Positions 1-8,303 of a DNA stretch of 64,000 nt are shown here, piece after piece. This stretch comes from Rhodospirillales bacterium (GTDB lineage: Bacteria; Pseudomonadota; Alphaproteobacteria; Reyranellales; Reyranellaceae): NCBI GenBank assembly GCA_016699855.1, contig CP064988.1:3686501-3750500 (forward strand), in the 5' to 3' direction. Made by a program: the position numbers and the translations under genes. Under the pieces are notes generated by a model. It was not told the origin of the DNA. It saw nothing but the letters and a program-made list of their open reading frames with translations, and made no database searches. Numbering within the stretch: the stretch's first letter is position 1; each line of letters starts with the position of its first letter.

Positions 1-21
1 TGCGATCCGGCCCTAGGCGCA

Positions 22-348
22 TCATTCTGACAAGAAACGGGGCGCGAGGCGCTCGCCATTGCGTCCAAAGCGTGTGATCGATTCCACGATTTGTGTCATC
101 GCATCGTCATTGAAAAGATAGCTACGCTCACCGAGCTTCATACCGCGTCGCCACTGCGACTCGCTCGCCGAAAGTGGAATGCCAACGGCGCTGAATATCG
201 AGTTAAGCACGCAGGATACTTCGAAGGACTCGAGTTCTTTCTGTCCCATATAGATAAAGATGCCGTTTCCGTAGGATTTTGGTGGAGCATGGTATTGAAG
301 CGCGACGGCGACACATCCATCGGAACGATGGACGACATGCGGTTGCAC
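22..348 (-). CDS. Hypothetical protein, 108 aa
   Basis: I do not recognise this protein. The reading starts at a GTG and gives a plausible globular sequence with mixed hydrophobic and polar residues. It lies 22 bases downstream of another minus-strand reading frame (371-664), so the two could be co-transcribed. The stretch is visibly less GC-rich than the rest of the window, so third-position GC bias cannot be used to prove coding, and there is an overlapping open frame on the plus strand (91-351). The minus-strand product looks more protein-like, but the call is weak. It could be a decayed or recently acquired gene. Confidence 0.35.
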   Translation of the reverse strand: MQPHVVHRSDGCVAVALQYHAPPKSYGNGIFIYMGQKELESFEVSCVLNSIFSAVGIPLSASESQWRRGMKLGERSYLFNDDAMTQIVESITRFGRNGERLAPRFLSE

Positions 349-370
349 TGAAAGGTGACTTCGTCCTCTT

Positions 371-664
371 TCAAAGAGCTGTATGTGTGCCGCTACGTCG
401 GTCTGTACGACGGGGTTCGCGTAGAAGCATATTCAGTGGAAAAACGGCGAGAACCAAATGCCATCGCCAATAGGTCGCGTCCAAGCGTGAAATGCGCGGA
501 TCGAGCGAGGGCAGCTCACTTGCCGACTGCGCGATCGCTGGCGAGGCGACGGTGCCAAGCGACAAGAAAAGACCGGTGAGGATGAGGGTTCCGCCTGCAA
601 AATGGAAAAGTCCGCAGATCGCGGCGCCAAGAGAAATGCCGTACCGACGGCTCAAACCTGTCAT
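371..664 (-). CDS. Hypothetical small membrane protein
   Basis: About 97 aa from the ATG at 664 (103 aa from an ATG at 682). The N-terminal third is a strongly hydrophobic stretch (GLFHFAGGTLILTGLFLSLG) followed by small residues resembling a signal-peptidase site (ASPAIAQSA), so the product is probably exported or membrane-anchored. A second hydrophobic stretch (RWHLVLAVFPLNML) precedes an arginine-rich tail. A purine-rich AGAGAG lies upstream of the 664 start. No family is recognised. The arginine-rich end could mean the true C-terminus has been altered by a frameshift. It sits just upstream of the other small minus-strand frame at the window edge. Confidence 0.4.
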   Translation of the reverse strand: MTGLSRRYGISLGAAICGLFHFAGGTLILTGLFLSLGTVASPAIAQSASELPSLDPRISRLDATYWRWHLVLAVFPLNMLLREPRRTDRRSGTHTAL

Positions 665-904
665 GTCGTCGCTCTCTACCATCCGGGCGGTCAGCGTGAT
701 CTCGTCTACCGGCCACCGCAGGGTCCGCCAATATGATGTTGTCTTGGATGGCCCTGACGGACAACACTGATTCTCTCGTCGTCCGCGCTGCCGTCTCATG
801 AGTACGCCTTACTCCCGGCCGCAATGGCGTCGTTCAGCGCCGATGATGGACCAACCGCCGTCGCCAATGCGGCGCCCGGCGATGCGGCACGAAGGAGACA
901 ACCA

Positions 905-1276
905 ATGGCACCGCGCGCTACCGGCAAGGTCGTGATCTGGCACAACCCGCGCTGCGGCAAGTCGCGCGACACGCTGGCGCTGCTGCGCGCCCACGGCGTC
1001 GAGCCGGAGATCCGCGAGTATCTCAAGGCGCCGCCGAGCCGGGCCGAGGTCGAGGCGTTGCTCGACGCGCTGGGCGGCGAACCCCGGGCGCTGGTGCGCC
1101 CCGAGGAGCCGCCGTTCAAGGAGAGCGGCCTCAAGCCCGCGGCGCTCACGCGCAAGGACGTCGTCGGCCTGATCGCGGCGCATCCCATCACCTTGCAGCG
1201 GCCGGTGGTCGTGGTCGGCAAGCGCGCCGCCATCGGCCGTCCGCCCGAGGCCGTGCTGCCGCTGGTCGGCAAGTGA
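905..1276 (+). CDS. arsC: Arsenate reductase, ArsC/YffB family
   Basis: A 123-aa thioredoxin-fold protein of the glutaredoxin-dependent ArsC family, which reduces arsenate to arsenite in the cytoplasm. The catalytic cysteine lies in HNPRCGKSR near residue 12 (family consensus HNPxCGTSR). The arginines that bind the oxyanion in E. coli ArsC have counterparts in ALVRPEEP, LQRPVVV and IGRPPE. The ATG at 905 is preferred over an upstream in-frame ATG (824) because AAGGAG sits just ahead of it. No arsR, arsB or acr3 gene is adjacent, so this is a stand-alone copy. A Spx/YffB-like role cannot be excluded, but the conserved arginines favour arsenate reductase. Confidence 0.85.
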   Translation: MAPRATGKVVIWHNPRCGKSRDTLALLRAHGVEPEIREYLKAPPSRAEVEALLDALGGEPRALVRPEEPPFKESGLKPAALTRKDVVGLIAAHPITLQRPVVVVGKRAAIGRPPEAVLPLVGK

Positions 1277-1375
1277 CGACCGACAGGCCGGGAATATACC
1301 CGTCGCCGCGGTGTTGATCCCGAGGGAGACGCGGTCGATCCTGCGGCCACGTCCTGGGAGTCCGGATTCGATGGA

Positions 1376-3040
1376 ATGATCGCCCGCCTGCGCCTGATCT
1401 CCGGCCTGACGCTGTTCGTCTTCGTGACGATGCATCTGCTGAACCACGCGCTGGGCTTGTTCTCGATCGCCACCGCCGACGCCGGCCTCGCGCTGTTCGC
1501 CGCGGTGTGGCGCGGCCCGGTCGGCAGTGGCGTGCTGGCGCTGGCGATCACCGTCCATTTCTGCCTCGTGCTGTGGGCGGTGTTCCGCCGCCGGCGCCTG
1601 CGCTTGACAGTCGCGGAGTGGACCCAGCTCGCGCTCGGCCTGACCATCCTGCCGCTGGGCATGGACCATTTCGTGCAGACCCGGGGCGCCCACCACATCG
1701 ACGGCGTGCTGACGGCGTATTTCTGGGTGCTGTGGCCGATGGCGATGGAGCCGTGGGTCGCGGCGCGGCAGTTCGCGCTGATCCTCGTGGTCTGGATCCA
1801 TGGCTGCGTCGGCCTGCGCTTCTGGCTGCGCCTCAAGCCGTGGTACGCGCCGGTGGCGCCGTGGCTGTTCGGCTTGGCGCTGGTGCTGCCGACCCTGGCC
1901 ATCGCCGGCGTCGCCTCGGCGCTGCGCGAGGCGGCCGAGCTGCTGGAGACGACGCCCGATCTTCTGGCCGTCGCCGCCGGGCTCAACGCGCCGGACAAGG
2001 ACGCGGTGCTGCGCCTCTACGCGCTGGCCGACACGCTGCGCTACGTCGTCGCCGGGGTGATCGTCGCGGTGCTGCTGGCGCGGCCGCTGCGCGACCTGTG
2101 GGAACGCCGCCACGGCGTGGTGCGGCTGGAGTATCCCGGCGGGCGCGTCGTGGCCCTGCCGGCCGGTCCCAGCGTGCTGGAGATGAGCCGCGTCGGCGGC
2201 GTGCCGCATGCGTCGGTCTGCGGCGGCCGCGGCCGCTGCTCGACCTGCCGCGTGCGCATCAGCGGGCCCGCCGCCGCCAGCCTGCCGGCGGCCGGGGCCG
2301 AGGAGGTGCGCGTGCTGGAGCGCATCGGCGCGCCGCTGGGCGTGCGCCTGGCGTGCCAGACGCGGCCGCGCGGCGGCACCTACGGGGTCACGCCGCTGCT
2401 GCCGCCGGCGGTCGGGCCGCGCGGCGGGCTGGGCGGCCACCGGCTGGCGCTGGGCAGCGAGCGCGTCGTCGCCGTGATGTTCGTCGATCTGCGCGGCTTC
2501 ACGGCGATGTCCGAGAAGCGGCTGCCGTTCGACGTGGTGTTCATCCTCAACCGCTATTTCCGGTCGATGGGCGAGGCCATCCAGAACGCCGGCGGGCACA
2601 TCGACAAGTTCATCGGCGACGGCATCATGGCGGTGTTCGGGCTCGACACCGACGCCGGGCCGGCGGCGCGCCAGGCGCTCGACGCCGCCCGCCGCATGTC
2701 CGACGCGCTGGCCGGCCTCAACGCCTCGCTGACCGGCGAGCTGGCGGAGCCGCTGCGCATCGGCATCGGACTGCACGCCGGCCCGGCCATCGTCGGCGAG
2801 ATGGGCCACGGCCGCACCGTGACCCTGACGGCCATCGGCGACACCGTGAACACCGCCAGCCGGCTGGAGAGCATGACCAAGGAGCTGGGCTGCGTGCTTG
2901 TCGTGTCGCAGGAGCTGGTCGAGTTGTCGGAGATGGACCTGCGCGACTGGCCCCGCCGCGAGATCGAGATCCGCGGCCGCACCACCCCCATGGCCGTCCG
3001 CCTCGTCGGCGACCCGGGGCGGTTGGCGGTGAGGGCGTAG
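1376..3040 (+). CDS. Redox-type class III adenylate cyclase: SdhC-like membrane anchor, [2Fe-2S] domain, cyclase domain
   Basis: A 554-aa membrane protein predicted to make cAMP from ATP. Residues 1-230 hold about six membrane helices with histidines placed as in succinate-dehydrogenase heme-b anchors (H20, H24, VHFCL, MDHF, WIHG). Residues 240-340 form a plant-type ferredoxin domain with cysteines 282, 288, 291 and 327 (C-x5-C-x2-C). Residues 355-540 form the cyclase catalytic domain: metal aspartates D371 and D415, adenine-selecting K411 and D489, and transition-state N492 and R496, all present. Sinorhizobium CyaC is a characterised cyclase with a quinone-responsive diheme anchor, so redox control of cAMP is a reasonable inference. 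The start has a GGGAG about 15 bases upstream, a long spacing. It stands alone in its orientation block. Confidence 0.88.
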   Translation: MIARLRLISGLTLFVFVTMHLLNHALGLFSIATADAGLALFAAVWRGPVGSGVLALAITVHFCLVLWAVFRRRRLRLTVAEWTQLALGLTILPLGMDHFVQTRGAHHIDGVLTAYFWVLWPMAMEPWVAARQFALILVVWIHGCVGLRFWLRLKPWYAPVAPWLFGLALVLPTLAIAGVASALREAAELLETTPDLLAVAAGLNAPDKDAVLRLYALADTLRYVVAGVIVAVLLARPLRDLWERRHGVVRLEYPGGRVVALPAGPSVLEMSRVGGVPHASVCGGRGRCSTCRVRISGPAAASLPAAGAEEVRVLERIGAPLGVRLACQTRPRGGTYGVTPLLPPAVGPRGGLGGHRLALGSERVVAVMFVDLRGFTAMSEKRLPFDVVFILNRYFRSMGEAIQNAGGHIDKFIGDGIMAVFGLDTDAGPAARQALDAARRMSDALAGLNASLTGELAEPLRIGIGLHAGPAIVGEMGHGRTVTLTAIGDTVNTASRLESMTKELGCVLVVSQELVELSEMDLRDWPRREIEIRGRTTPMAVRLVGDPGRLAVRA

Positions 3041-3086
3041 CGGGGCGGCTGGCGGCGCCCGGTTGTAGGTCGTCCCGCCCGGAATT

Positions 3087-3291
3087 CCCTCTCCGCCGCG
3101 CAGCGGGGGAGAGGGCGGGGCCCGCGCCGAAGGCGTGGGAGGGTGAGGTGGTGGCTGTATCGCCACGAGCGCGGCGAGGAGATGTCGAGGTCTCGATGTC
3201 GAACGTCATCGACGTTGCGGGCACCACCTCACCCTTCCCGTCGCTTGCGCGACGGGCCCCTTCCCTCTCCCCCGCTGCGCGGCGGAGAGGG
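3087..3291. repeat. Composite palindromic repeat, family 1, copy 1
   Basis: This element fills most of the 364-base gap between the cyclase and SxtJ genes. Its two ends are near-perfect inverted copies of about 65 bases. Each starts with an outer hairpin (CCCTCTCC ... GGGGAGAGGG), then an inner hairpin, then GGGTGAGGTGGTG, around a unique centre of roughly 70 bases. The inner hairpins are CCCGCGCC/GGCGTGGG at 3121-3139 and CCCGTCGC/GCGACGGG at 3237-3256: different sequences, both paired. A second full copy lies at 8304-8505 and a half copy at 17693-17721. I see no gene in this gap. Confidence 0.85.
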
Positions 3292-3404
3292 AGAAGACGT
3301 TGGACCGCCCAGACGCGGCAGCCATTGACTTAACCCACTGATTCAGCGATCTAACAGCCGCTTCGAAAGTTTCATCCAGCAACCTTCGCAGGTGCGAGAT
3401 CGGC

Positions 3405-3836
3405 ATGGCGGGCGGCGGCACGCACGAGAGCTATGATCGGCCCGAGGACCACGGCGGCGGCTCCGACCGCGCGTTCGGGCTGGTCTTCATGGCGGTCTGC
3501 GCCGTCGTGGCGGGCTGGTCGTGGTGGCACGCCGGCACGTGGTGGCCCTACGCCGGCGGACTGGCGGCGGCGTTCGGGGTCCTGGCGCTGGCCGCCCCGG
3601 CCGCGCTCGGGCCGCTGAACAAGGCGTGGACGAAATTCGGGATGCTGATCGGCAGGGTGATGAATCCCATCATCCTCGGCATCATGTTCTACGGCGTGAT
3701 GACGCCGATCGGGCTGTTCATGCGCTGGCGCGGGGCCGACCTGCTGCGGCTCAAGCGCGACCCGGCGGCGGCGAGCTACTGGATCGCGCGCGAACCGCCG
3801 GGCCCGCCGCCCGAGACGATGCGCAACCAGTACTGA
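3405..3836 (+). CDS. SxtJ family membrane protein
   Basis: A 143-aa protein with about three membrane helices and the SxtJ-type core: a small-residue-rich helix pair, PLNKAWTKFG, then NPIILGIMFYGVMTPIGLFM and a basic tail ending in RWRGADLLRLKRD. The family is named after a gene of the saxitoxin cluster but is widespread beside carbamoyltransferases. The next two genes, DUF5989 and a carbamoyltransferase, complete the usual three-gene cassette, with only 22 bases between each pair, so co-transcription is very likely. The biochemical role is not established. Membrane support for a carbamoylation step on a glycan or natural product is an inference from context. Confidence 0.82.
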   Translation: MAGGGTHESYDRPEDHGGGSDRAFGLVFMAVCAVVAGWSWWHAGTWWPYAGGLAAAFGVLALAAPAALGPLNKAWTKFGMLIGRVMNPIILGIMFYGVMTPIGLFMRWRGADLLRLKRDPAAASYWIAREPPGPPPETMRNQY

Positions 3837-3858
3837 CGGGCTGAAAGGGACTCCCGCG

Positions 3859-4005
3859 ATGTGGCTGATCCGCGAACTCTGGGCCTTCATGCGCGTGCGC
3901 AAGAAGTACTGGCTGATGCCGATCGTGGTGGTGATGGTGCTGCTCGGCGGCCTGCTGGCGCTGACGCAGACCGCGATCGGCCCGTTCATCTACACGATCT
4001 TCTAG
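3859..4005 (+). CDS. DUF5989 family small membrane protein, 48 aa
   Basis: A 48-aa protein with a basic-aromatic start (LWAFMRVRKKYWLMP), one membrane helix (IVVVMVLLGGLLALTQ) and the ending GPFIYTIF, which is typical of DUF5989 proteins. It has an AAGGGA ribosome site and lies 22 bases after the SxtJ gene and 22 bases before the carbamoyltransferase. Its size makes it easy to miss, but gene order, spacing and the conserved C-terminus support it. Function is unknown. The constant association with SxtJ and a carbamoyltransferase suggests a membrane accessory of the same pathway. Confidence 0.8.
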   Translation: MWLIRELWAFMRVRKKYWLMPIVVVMVLLGGLLALTQTAIGPFIYTIF

Positions 4006-4027
4006 CCAGCGGACGGGACGGCGGCGC

Positions 4028-5863
4028 GTGCGCATCCTCGGGGTCTCCGCCCTCTACCACGACAGCGCCGCGGCGCTGGTGGTCGACGGCGCGATCGTGG
4101 CGGCGGCGCAGGAGGAGCGCTTCACGCGCAAGAAGCACGATTCGCGCTTCCCCCGGCACGCCATCGACTACTGCCTCGCCGAGGCCGGCATCGCCTTCAA
4201 GGACGTCGACTACGTCGCGTTCTACGACAAGCCGTTCCTGAAGTTCGAGCGCCTGCTGGAGACCTACCTCGCCTTCGCGCCGCGCGGCTTCACCTCGTTC
4301 CGCATGGCCATCCCGGTGTGGCTCAAGGAGAAGCTGTTCCAGAAGTCGATGCTGCGGGACGAGTTCCGCAAGTGGGAGCCGGACTTCGACTGGGAGACGC
4401 GGCTGCTGTTCGGCGAGCACCACCAGAGCCACGCCGCCAGCGCGTTCTTCCCCTCGCCGTTCGAGAAGGCGGCCGTGCTGACCATGGACGGCGTCGGCGA
4501 ATGGGCCACCACCTCGCTGGCGATGGGCGAGGGGTCGGAGCTCAACATGCTGCGGGAGATCCACTTCCCGCACTCGCTCGGGCTGCTCTACTCCGCCTTC
4601 ACCTACTACACCGGCTTCAAGGTGAACTCCGGCGAGTACAAGGTGATGGGGCTGGCGCCCTACGGCGAGCCGCGCTTCAAGGACGCGATCCTCGACAAGC
4701 TGGTCGACCTCAAGCCCGACGGCAGCTTCCGGCTCGATCTCTCGTACTTCGACTACTGCACCGGCCTGCGCATGACGAACGAGAAGTTCGACGCGCTGTT
4801 CGGCGGCCCGCCGCGCAAGGCCGAGCAGCTTCTCACGCAGCGCGAGATGGACCTCGCCGCCTCGGTGCAGGCCGTGACCGAGGAGGTCGTGCTGCGGCTG
4901 GCGCGCTCGATCGCCAAGGAGACCGGCGCGCGCGACCTGTGCCTGGCCGGCGGCGTGGCGCTGAACTGCGTCGCCAACGGCAAGATCCACAAGGACGGCG
5001 CCTTCGACCGCATCTGGGTGCAGCCGGCGGCCGGCGACGCCGGCGGCGCGGTCGGCGCGGCGCTGGCCGCCTACCACGGCTACTGCCGCCAGCCGCGCGC
5101 GCTGAACGGCAAGATGGACGGCATGGCCGGCTCCTATCTGGGGCCGGTGTTCGGCGACGCCGAGGCGGCGGAACGGCTGCGCAAGGCCGGCGCCAAGGTC
5201 CACGTGCTGTCCTACGACGAGATGATCGAGCGCGCGGCGCAGGCGCTGGCGGATGAAAAGGCGCTGGGCTGGATGCAGGGCCGCATGGAGTTCGGGCCGC
5301 GCGCGCTGGGCGGCCGCTCGATCCTCGGCGACGCGCGCTCGCCCACGATGCAGAAGACGCTGAACCTCAAGGTCAAGTACCGCGAGTCGTTCCGCCCGTT
5401 CGCGCCGGCGGTGCTGCGCGAGGACGTGGCGAAGTATTTCGACTACGACGCCGACAGCCCCTACATGCTGATGGTCGCGCCCGTCGAGGAGTCGCGCCGC
5501 CGCGCCATGACGGCCGAGGAGAGCGCGCTGTTCGGAATCGACAAGCTCAACGTGCCGCGCTCCGACATCCCCGCCGTCACGCACGTCGACTACTCCGCGC
5601 GCATCCAGACGGTGCACGCCGAGACCAACAAGCCCTACCACGACCTGATCTCGCGCTTCCGCGACAAGACGGGATGCTCGGTGATCGTCAACACCAGCTT
5701 CAACGTCCGCGGCGAGCCGATCGTGTGCACGCCGGAGGACGCGTTCCGCTGCTTCATGGGCAGCGAGATCGAGGTGCTGGTGGTCGGCAACTGCCTGCTG
5801 CTCAAGGAGGAGCAGGACCCGGCGCTGAAGCTCGACTACAAGGACGCCTTCGACCTCGACTGA
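4028..5863 (+). CDS. Carbamoyltransferase, NodU/CmcH/SxtI family
   Basis: A 611-aa carbamoyltransferase predicted to transfer a carbamoyl group from carbamoyl phosphate, through an adenylated intermediate, to a hydroxyl of a sugar or natural product. The N-terminal Kae1-like domain shows YHDSAAALV near residue 10, a metal-binding HHQSHAASAFF stretch, and LTMDGVGEW. The C-terminal domain carries the family signature WMQGRMEFGPRALGGRSIL. Length is normal. The start is a GTG with weak upstream complementarity, consistent with coupling to the preceding small gene. It ends the SxtJ/DUF5989 cassette. No glycosyltransferase or polyketide gene lies nearby, so the acceptor is unknown. Confidence 0.9.
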   Translation: MRILGVSALYHDSAAALVVDGAIVAAAQEERFTRKKHDSRFPRHAIDYCLAEAGIAFKDVDYVAFYDKPFLKFERLLETYLAFAPRGFTSFRMAIPVWLKEKLFQKSMLRDEFRKWEPDFDWETRLLFGEHHQSHAASAFFPSPFEKAAVLTMDGVGEWATTSLAMGEGSELNMLREIHFPHSLGLLYSAFTYYTGFKVNSGEYKVMGLAPYGEPRFKDAILDKLVDLKPDGSFRLDLSYFDYCTGLRMTNEKFDALFGGPPRKAEQLLTQREMDLAASVQAVTEEVVLRLARSIAKETGARDLCLAGGVALNCVANGKIHKDGAFDRIWVQPAAGDAGGAVGAALAAYHGYCRQPRALNGKMDGMAGSYLGPVFGDAEAAERLRKAGAKVHVLSYDEMIERAAQALADEKALGWMQGRMEFGPRALGGRSILGDARSPTMQKTLNLKVKYRESFRPFAPAVLREDVAKYFDYDADSPYMLMVAPVEESRRRAMTAEESALFGIDKLNVPRSDIPAVTHVDYSARIQTVHAETNKPYHDLISRFRDKTGCSVIVNTSFNVRGEPIVCTPEDAFRCFMGSEIEVLVVGNCLLLKEEQDPALKLDYKDAFDLD

Positions 5864-5873
5864 GCGCGGCGCG

Positions 5874-6251
5874 TCAGCGCGCGGCCCTCAGGTTGCGGCG
5901 GATGACGGCGACGACGATGATCGTCACGGCGGCGACCGAGACGATCGCCGGCGCGATCTCGAACAGCGTCACCGCGATCCCCAGCGTCAGCGCGATCGAG
6001 CTCGCCAGCCACGGCTCGCGCCGCCCGAACGCCGCCACCGAGATGCAGACGGCGATCATGCCGGCGATGCGCAGCGTCATCTCGATCTCGTTCCGCGCGC
6101 CTTCCTCGACCGGTCCGACCAGCCAGTCGCTGGCGATCCACAGGACCGCCGCGGTCAGCGCGACCACGATCCCGGCCGGGGCGACGTGCCACGACGGCGC
6201 GGCGGCCGGCGCCCGCGCGCCCTTGCGTCCGGAACGCCGCCGTTTCGCCAT
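5874..6251 (-). CDS. Conserved membrane protein, 125 aa, function unknown
   Basis: A short basic N-terminus (MAKRRRSGRKG) is followed by about four hydrophobic helices (IVVALTAAVLWIASDWLVG, IAGMIAVCISVAAFG, LASSIALTLGIAVTLFEI, IVSVAAVTIIVVAVI). This is the pattern of a small integral membrane protein with a positive-inside start. It converges on the carbamoyltransferase with about 10 bases between stops and is divergent from the quinone oxidoreductase. No named family is recognised. The long open frame that extends upstream to 7226 on this strand is antisense to the oxidoreductase and not credible, so the ATG at 6251 is chosen. Confidence 0.6.
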   Translation of the reverse strand: MAKRRRSGRKGARAPAAAPSWHVAPAGIVVALTAAVLWIASDWLVGPVEEGARNEIEMTLRIAGMIAVCISVAAFGRREPWLASSIALTLGIAVTLFEIAPAIVSVAAVTIIVVAVIRRNLRAAR

Positions 6252-6332
6252 GCGTGCCCTCCCGCCGCCGGCGCCTCGACGGACGCCGGAACCGCCGCTA
6301 CCGTCCCACGAAACAACGGGATCGGTAAATCC

Positions 6333-7319
6333 ATGCGCGCCGTCGTCTGCGAGACTCTGGGCGATCCGTCCGTGCTGCGGCTGGTCGAGATGCCGGTGCC
6401 CGAACCGAAGGCGGGCGAGGCGCTGATCAGGATCGGCGCCGCCGCGCTGAACTTCCCCGACGTGCTGATGGTGGCCGGCGGCTACCAGCACAAGCCGGCG
6501 CTGCCCTTCATCCCCGGCATGGAGGCGGCCGGCGAGATCGTCGCCGTGGGCGCGGACTTCGCCGGCTGGTCGGTGGGCGACCGCGTCGTGATCGGCAAGC
6601 GGCCGGGCTGCTTCGCCGAGTACGCCACGGTGACGGCGGCGCAGATCTCGATGCGGGCGCCGGAGGGCTGGTCGTGGGCCGAGGCCGCCTCGTTCCGGGT
6701 CGGCGCCACCACCGCCTACAACGCGCTGGTCCACCGCGCCCGCCTGCGCGAGGGCGAGACCCTGCTGGTGCACGGCGCCACCGGCGGCGTCGGCATGGCG
6801 GCGGTGCAGCTCGGCAAGCATCTCGGCGCGCGGGTGATCGCCACCGGCGGCGACGACGGCAAGCTCGCCGTCGTGCGCGCCCAGGGGGCCGACGCGGTGG
6901 TCAACTACCGCGACCGCGATTTCGTCGCCGAGGTCAAGGCGCTGACCGGCGGCAAGGGCGTCGACGCGGTGTTCGATCCCGTGGGCGGCGAGCTGCTCGA
7001 GCGGTCGCTGCGCTGCTGCGCCTTCGGCGCGCGGCTGCTGATCGTGGGCTTCACGTCCGGTTCGCCGTCCACGCTCAAGAGCAACCACGTGCTGATCAAA
7101 TGCCTGTCGGTGCTGGGCGTGCGCGCCGGCGAGCATTCGCGGCACGACCGCTCGATGGCCGCCGACTACGCCCGCGAGTTCCCCAAGTTCGCCGCCGCCG
7201 GCGTGATGCGGCCGCACATATCGCACCGATTTCCGCTGGAGCGCGCCGCCGACGGCCTGCGCGCCATCAGCGAACGCAAGGTCGTGGGCAAGGCCGTTGT
7301 GGAGATGATGGGATCATGA
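6333..7319 (+). CDS. NADPH:quinone oxidoreductase-type MDR protein
   Basis: A 328-aa medium-chain dehydrogenase/reductase without the structural-zinc cysteines, like quinone oxidoreductases and enoyl reductases of the QOR group. The N-terminal GroES-like domain shows the NFPDVL segment. The Rossmann part has the nucleotide motif HGATGGVGMAAVQ near residue 150, followed by ATGGDDGK and FDPVGGE. It probably uses NADPH to reduce a quinone or an activated double bond in the cytoplasm. Its stop overlaps the ATG of the next gene (ATGA), so the two are translationally coupled. The exact substrate cannot be told from sequence. Confidence 0.85.
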   Translation: MRAVVCETLGDPSVLRLVEMPVPEPKAGEALIRIGAAALNFPDVLMVAGGYQHKPALPFIPGMEAAGEIVAVGADFAGWSVGDRVVIGKRPGCFAEYATVTAAQISMRAPEGWSWAEAASFRVGATTAYNALVHRARLREGETLLVHGATGGVGMAAVQLGKHLGARVIATGGDDGKLAVVRAQGADAVVNYRDRDFVAEVKALTGGKGVDAVFDPVGGELLERSLRCCAFGARLLIVGFTSGSPSTLKSNHVLIKCLSVLGVRAGEHSRHDRSMAADYAREFPKFAAAGVMRPHISHRFPLERAADGLRAISERKVVGKAVVEMMGS

Positions 7320-8278
7320 GCGCGTTTCCGATGACGATCGCCGGCCTCAAGGACGGGCTGGCGCTGCCGGTGTTCTGCGCGCCGATGTTCCTGATCTCCG
7401 GCCCCGACCTGGTGGTCGCCGCCTGCCGCGCCGGCATCGTCGGCGGCTTTCCGCTCGCCAACCGCCGCACCATCCCCGAGCTCGAGGCGTGGTTCGTCGA
7501 CATCGTGGCGCGGCTCGACGCCGCCCGCGCCGGGAACCCCGCCGTGCCGGTGGCGCCGTGGGCCGCCAACATCAACAGCCATTCCAGCAACCCGCGCTTC
7601 GAGGCCGATCTCGAGCTGATCGTGCGCCACAAGGCGCCGGTGGTGATCACGGCGCTGGGCTCGCCCAAGCGCGTGGTCGAGCCGGTGCACGCCTATGGCG
7701 GGCTGGTGATCGCCGACGTCAACAGCGTGGCGCTGGCGCGCAAGGCCGCGGAATGCGGCGTCGACGGGCTGGCGCTGGTCGCGTCGGGCTCCGGCGGCCA
7801 CACCGGCTCGGTATCGCCCTTCGCCTTCACCCGCGCGGTGCGGCGCTGGTGGGACGGCGCCATCGTGCTGGGCGGCGCCATCGGCGACGCCGTCGGCATC
7901 CGCGCCGCCGAGGCGTTGGGCGCCGATTTCGCCTACATGGGCACGCGTTTCATCCCGACGCCGGAGAGCCTCGCCGAGCCGGCGCACAAGCGCATGATCA
8001 TCGACGGCACGATGTCGGACCTCGTCATCACCAACGCCTTCACCGGCGCCACCGCGAGCTGGCTCAAGCCCAGCATCGCCGCCGCCGGCTACGATCCCGA
8101 CACGCTGAAGCCGCGCGACGAGGGCTACCGCTACCGCGGCCTGCTGGGCGACGAGCCCAAGCCGTGGAAGGGCATCCACAGCGCCGGGCAAGGCATCGAC
8201 CTGATCGACCGCGAGGACAGCGTCGCCGATATCGTCGCGGCGTTGAAGGCCGACTACGACGCCCTCGCGCGACGGTAG
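7316..8278 (+). CDS. Nitronate monooxygenase family flavoprotein
   Basis: A 320-aa TIM-barrel FMN protein of the 2-nitropropane dioxygenase family. Seen are the start LALPVFCAPMFLISGPDLVV, the phosphate-binding SGSGGHTGS near residue 160, and the late glycine-rich LGGAIGDA followed by the YMGTRF segment. Members oxidise alkyl nitronates or act as FMN-dependent reductases on CoA-linked or ketone substrates. The ATG overlaps the stop of the quinone oxidoreductase, indicating a two-gene operon. Pairing with an MDR oxidoreductase suggests a shared redox detoxification or catabolic step (inference). Length is near the family norm. Confidence 0.85.
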   Translation: MSAFPMTIAGLKDGLALPVFCAPMFLISGPDLVVAACRAGIVGGFPLANRRTIPELEAWFVDIVARLDAARAGNPAVPVAPWAANINSHSSNPRFEADLELIVRHKAPVVITALGSPKRVVEPVHAYGGLVIADVNSVALARKAAECGVDGLALVASGSGGHTGSVSPFAFTRAVRRWWDGAIVLGGAIGDAVGIRAAEALGADFAYMGTRFIPTPESLAEPAHKRMIIDGTMSDLVITNAFTGATASWLKPSIAAAGYDPDTLKPRDEGYRYRGLLGDEPKPWKGIHSAGQGIDLIDREDSVADIVAALKADYDALARR

Positions 8279-8303
8279 GACGCGTATGCGGTGCACCTTC
8301 GCT

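Noticed and set aside
809..3166. A 785-codon minus-strand frame opposite the cyclase and arsC genes
   Set aside because: Low-complexity His/Arg/Gln-rich text with no domain; the plus-strand genes have full catalytic motifs.
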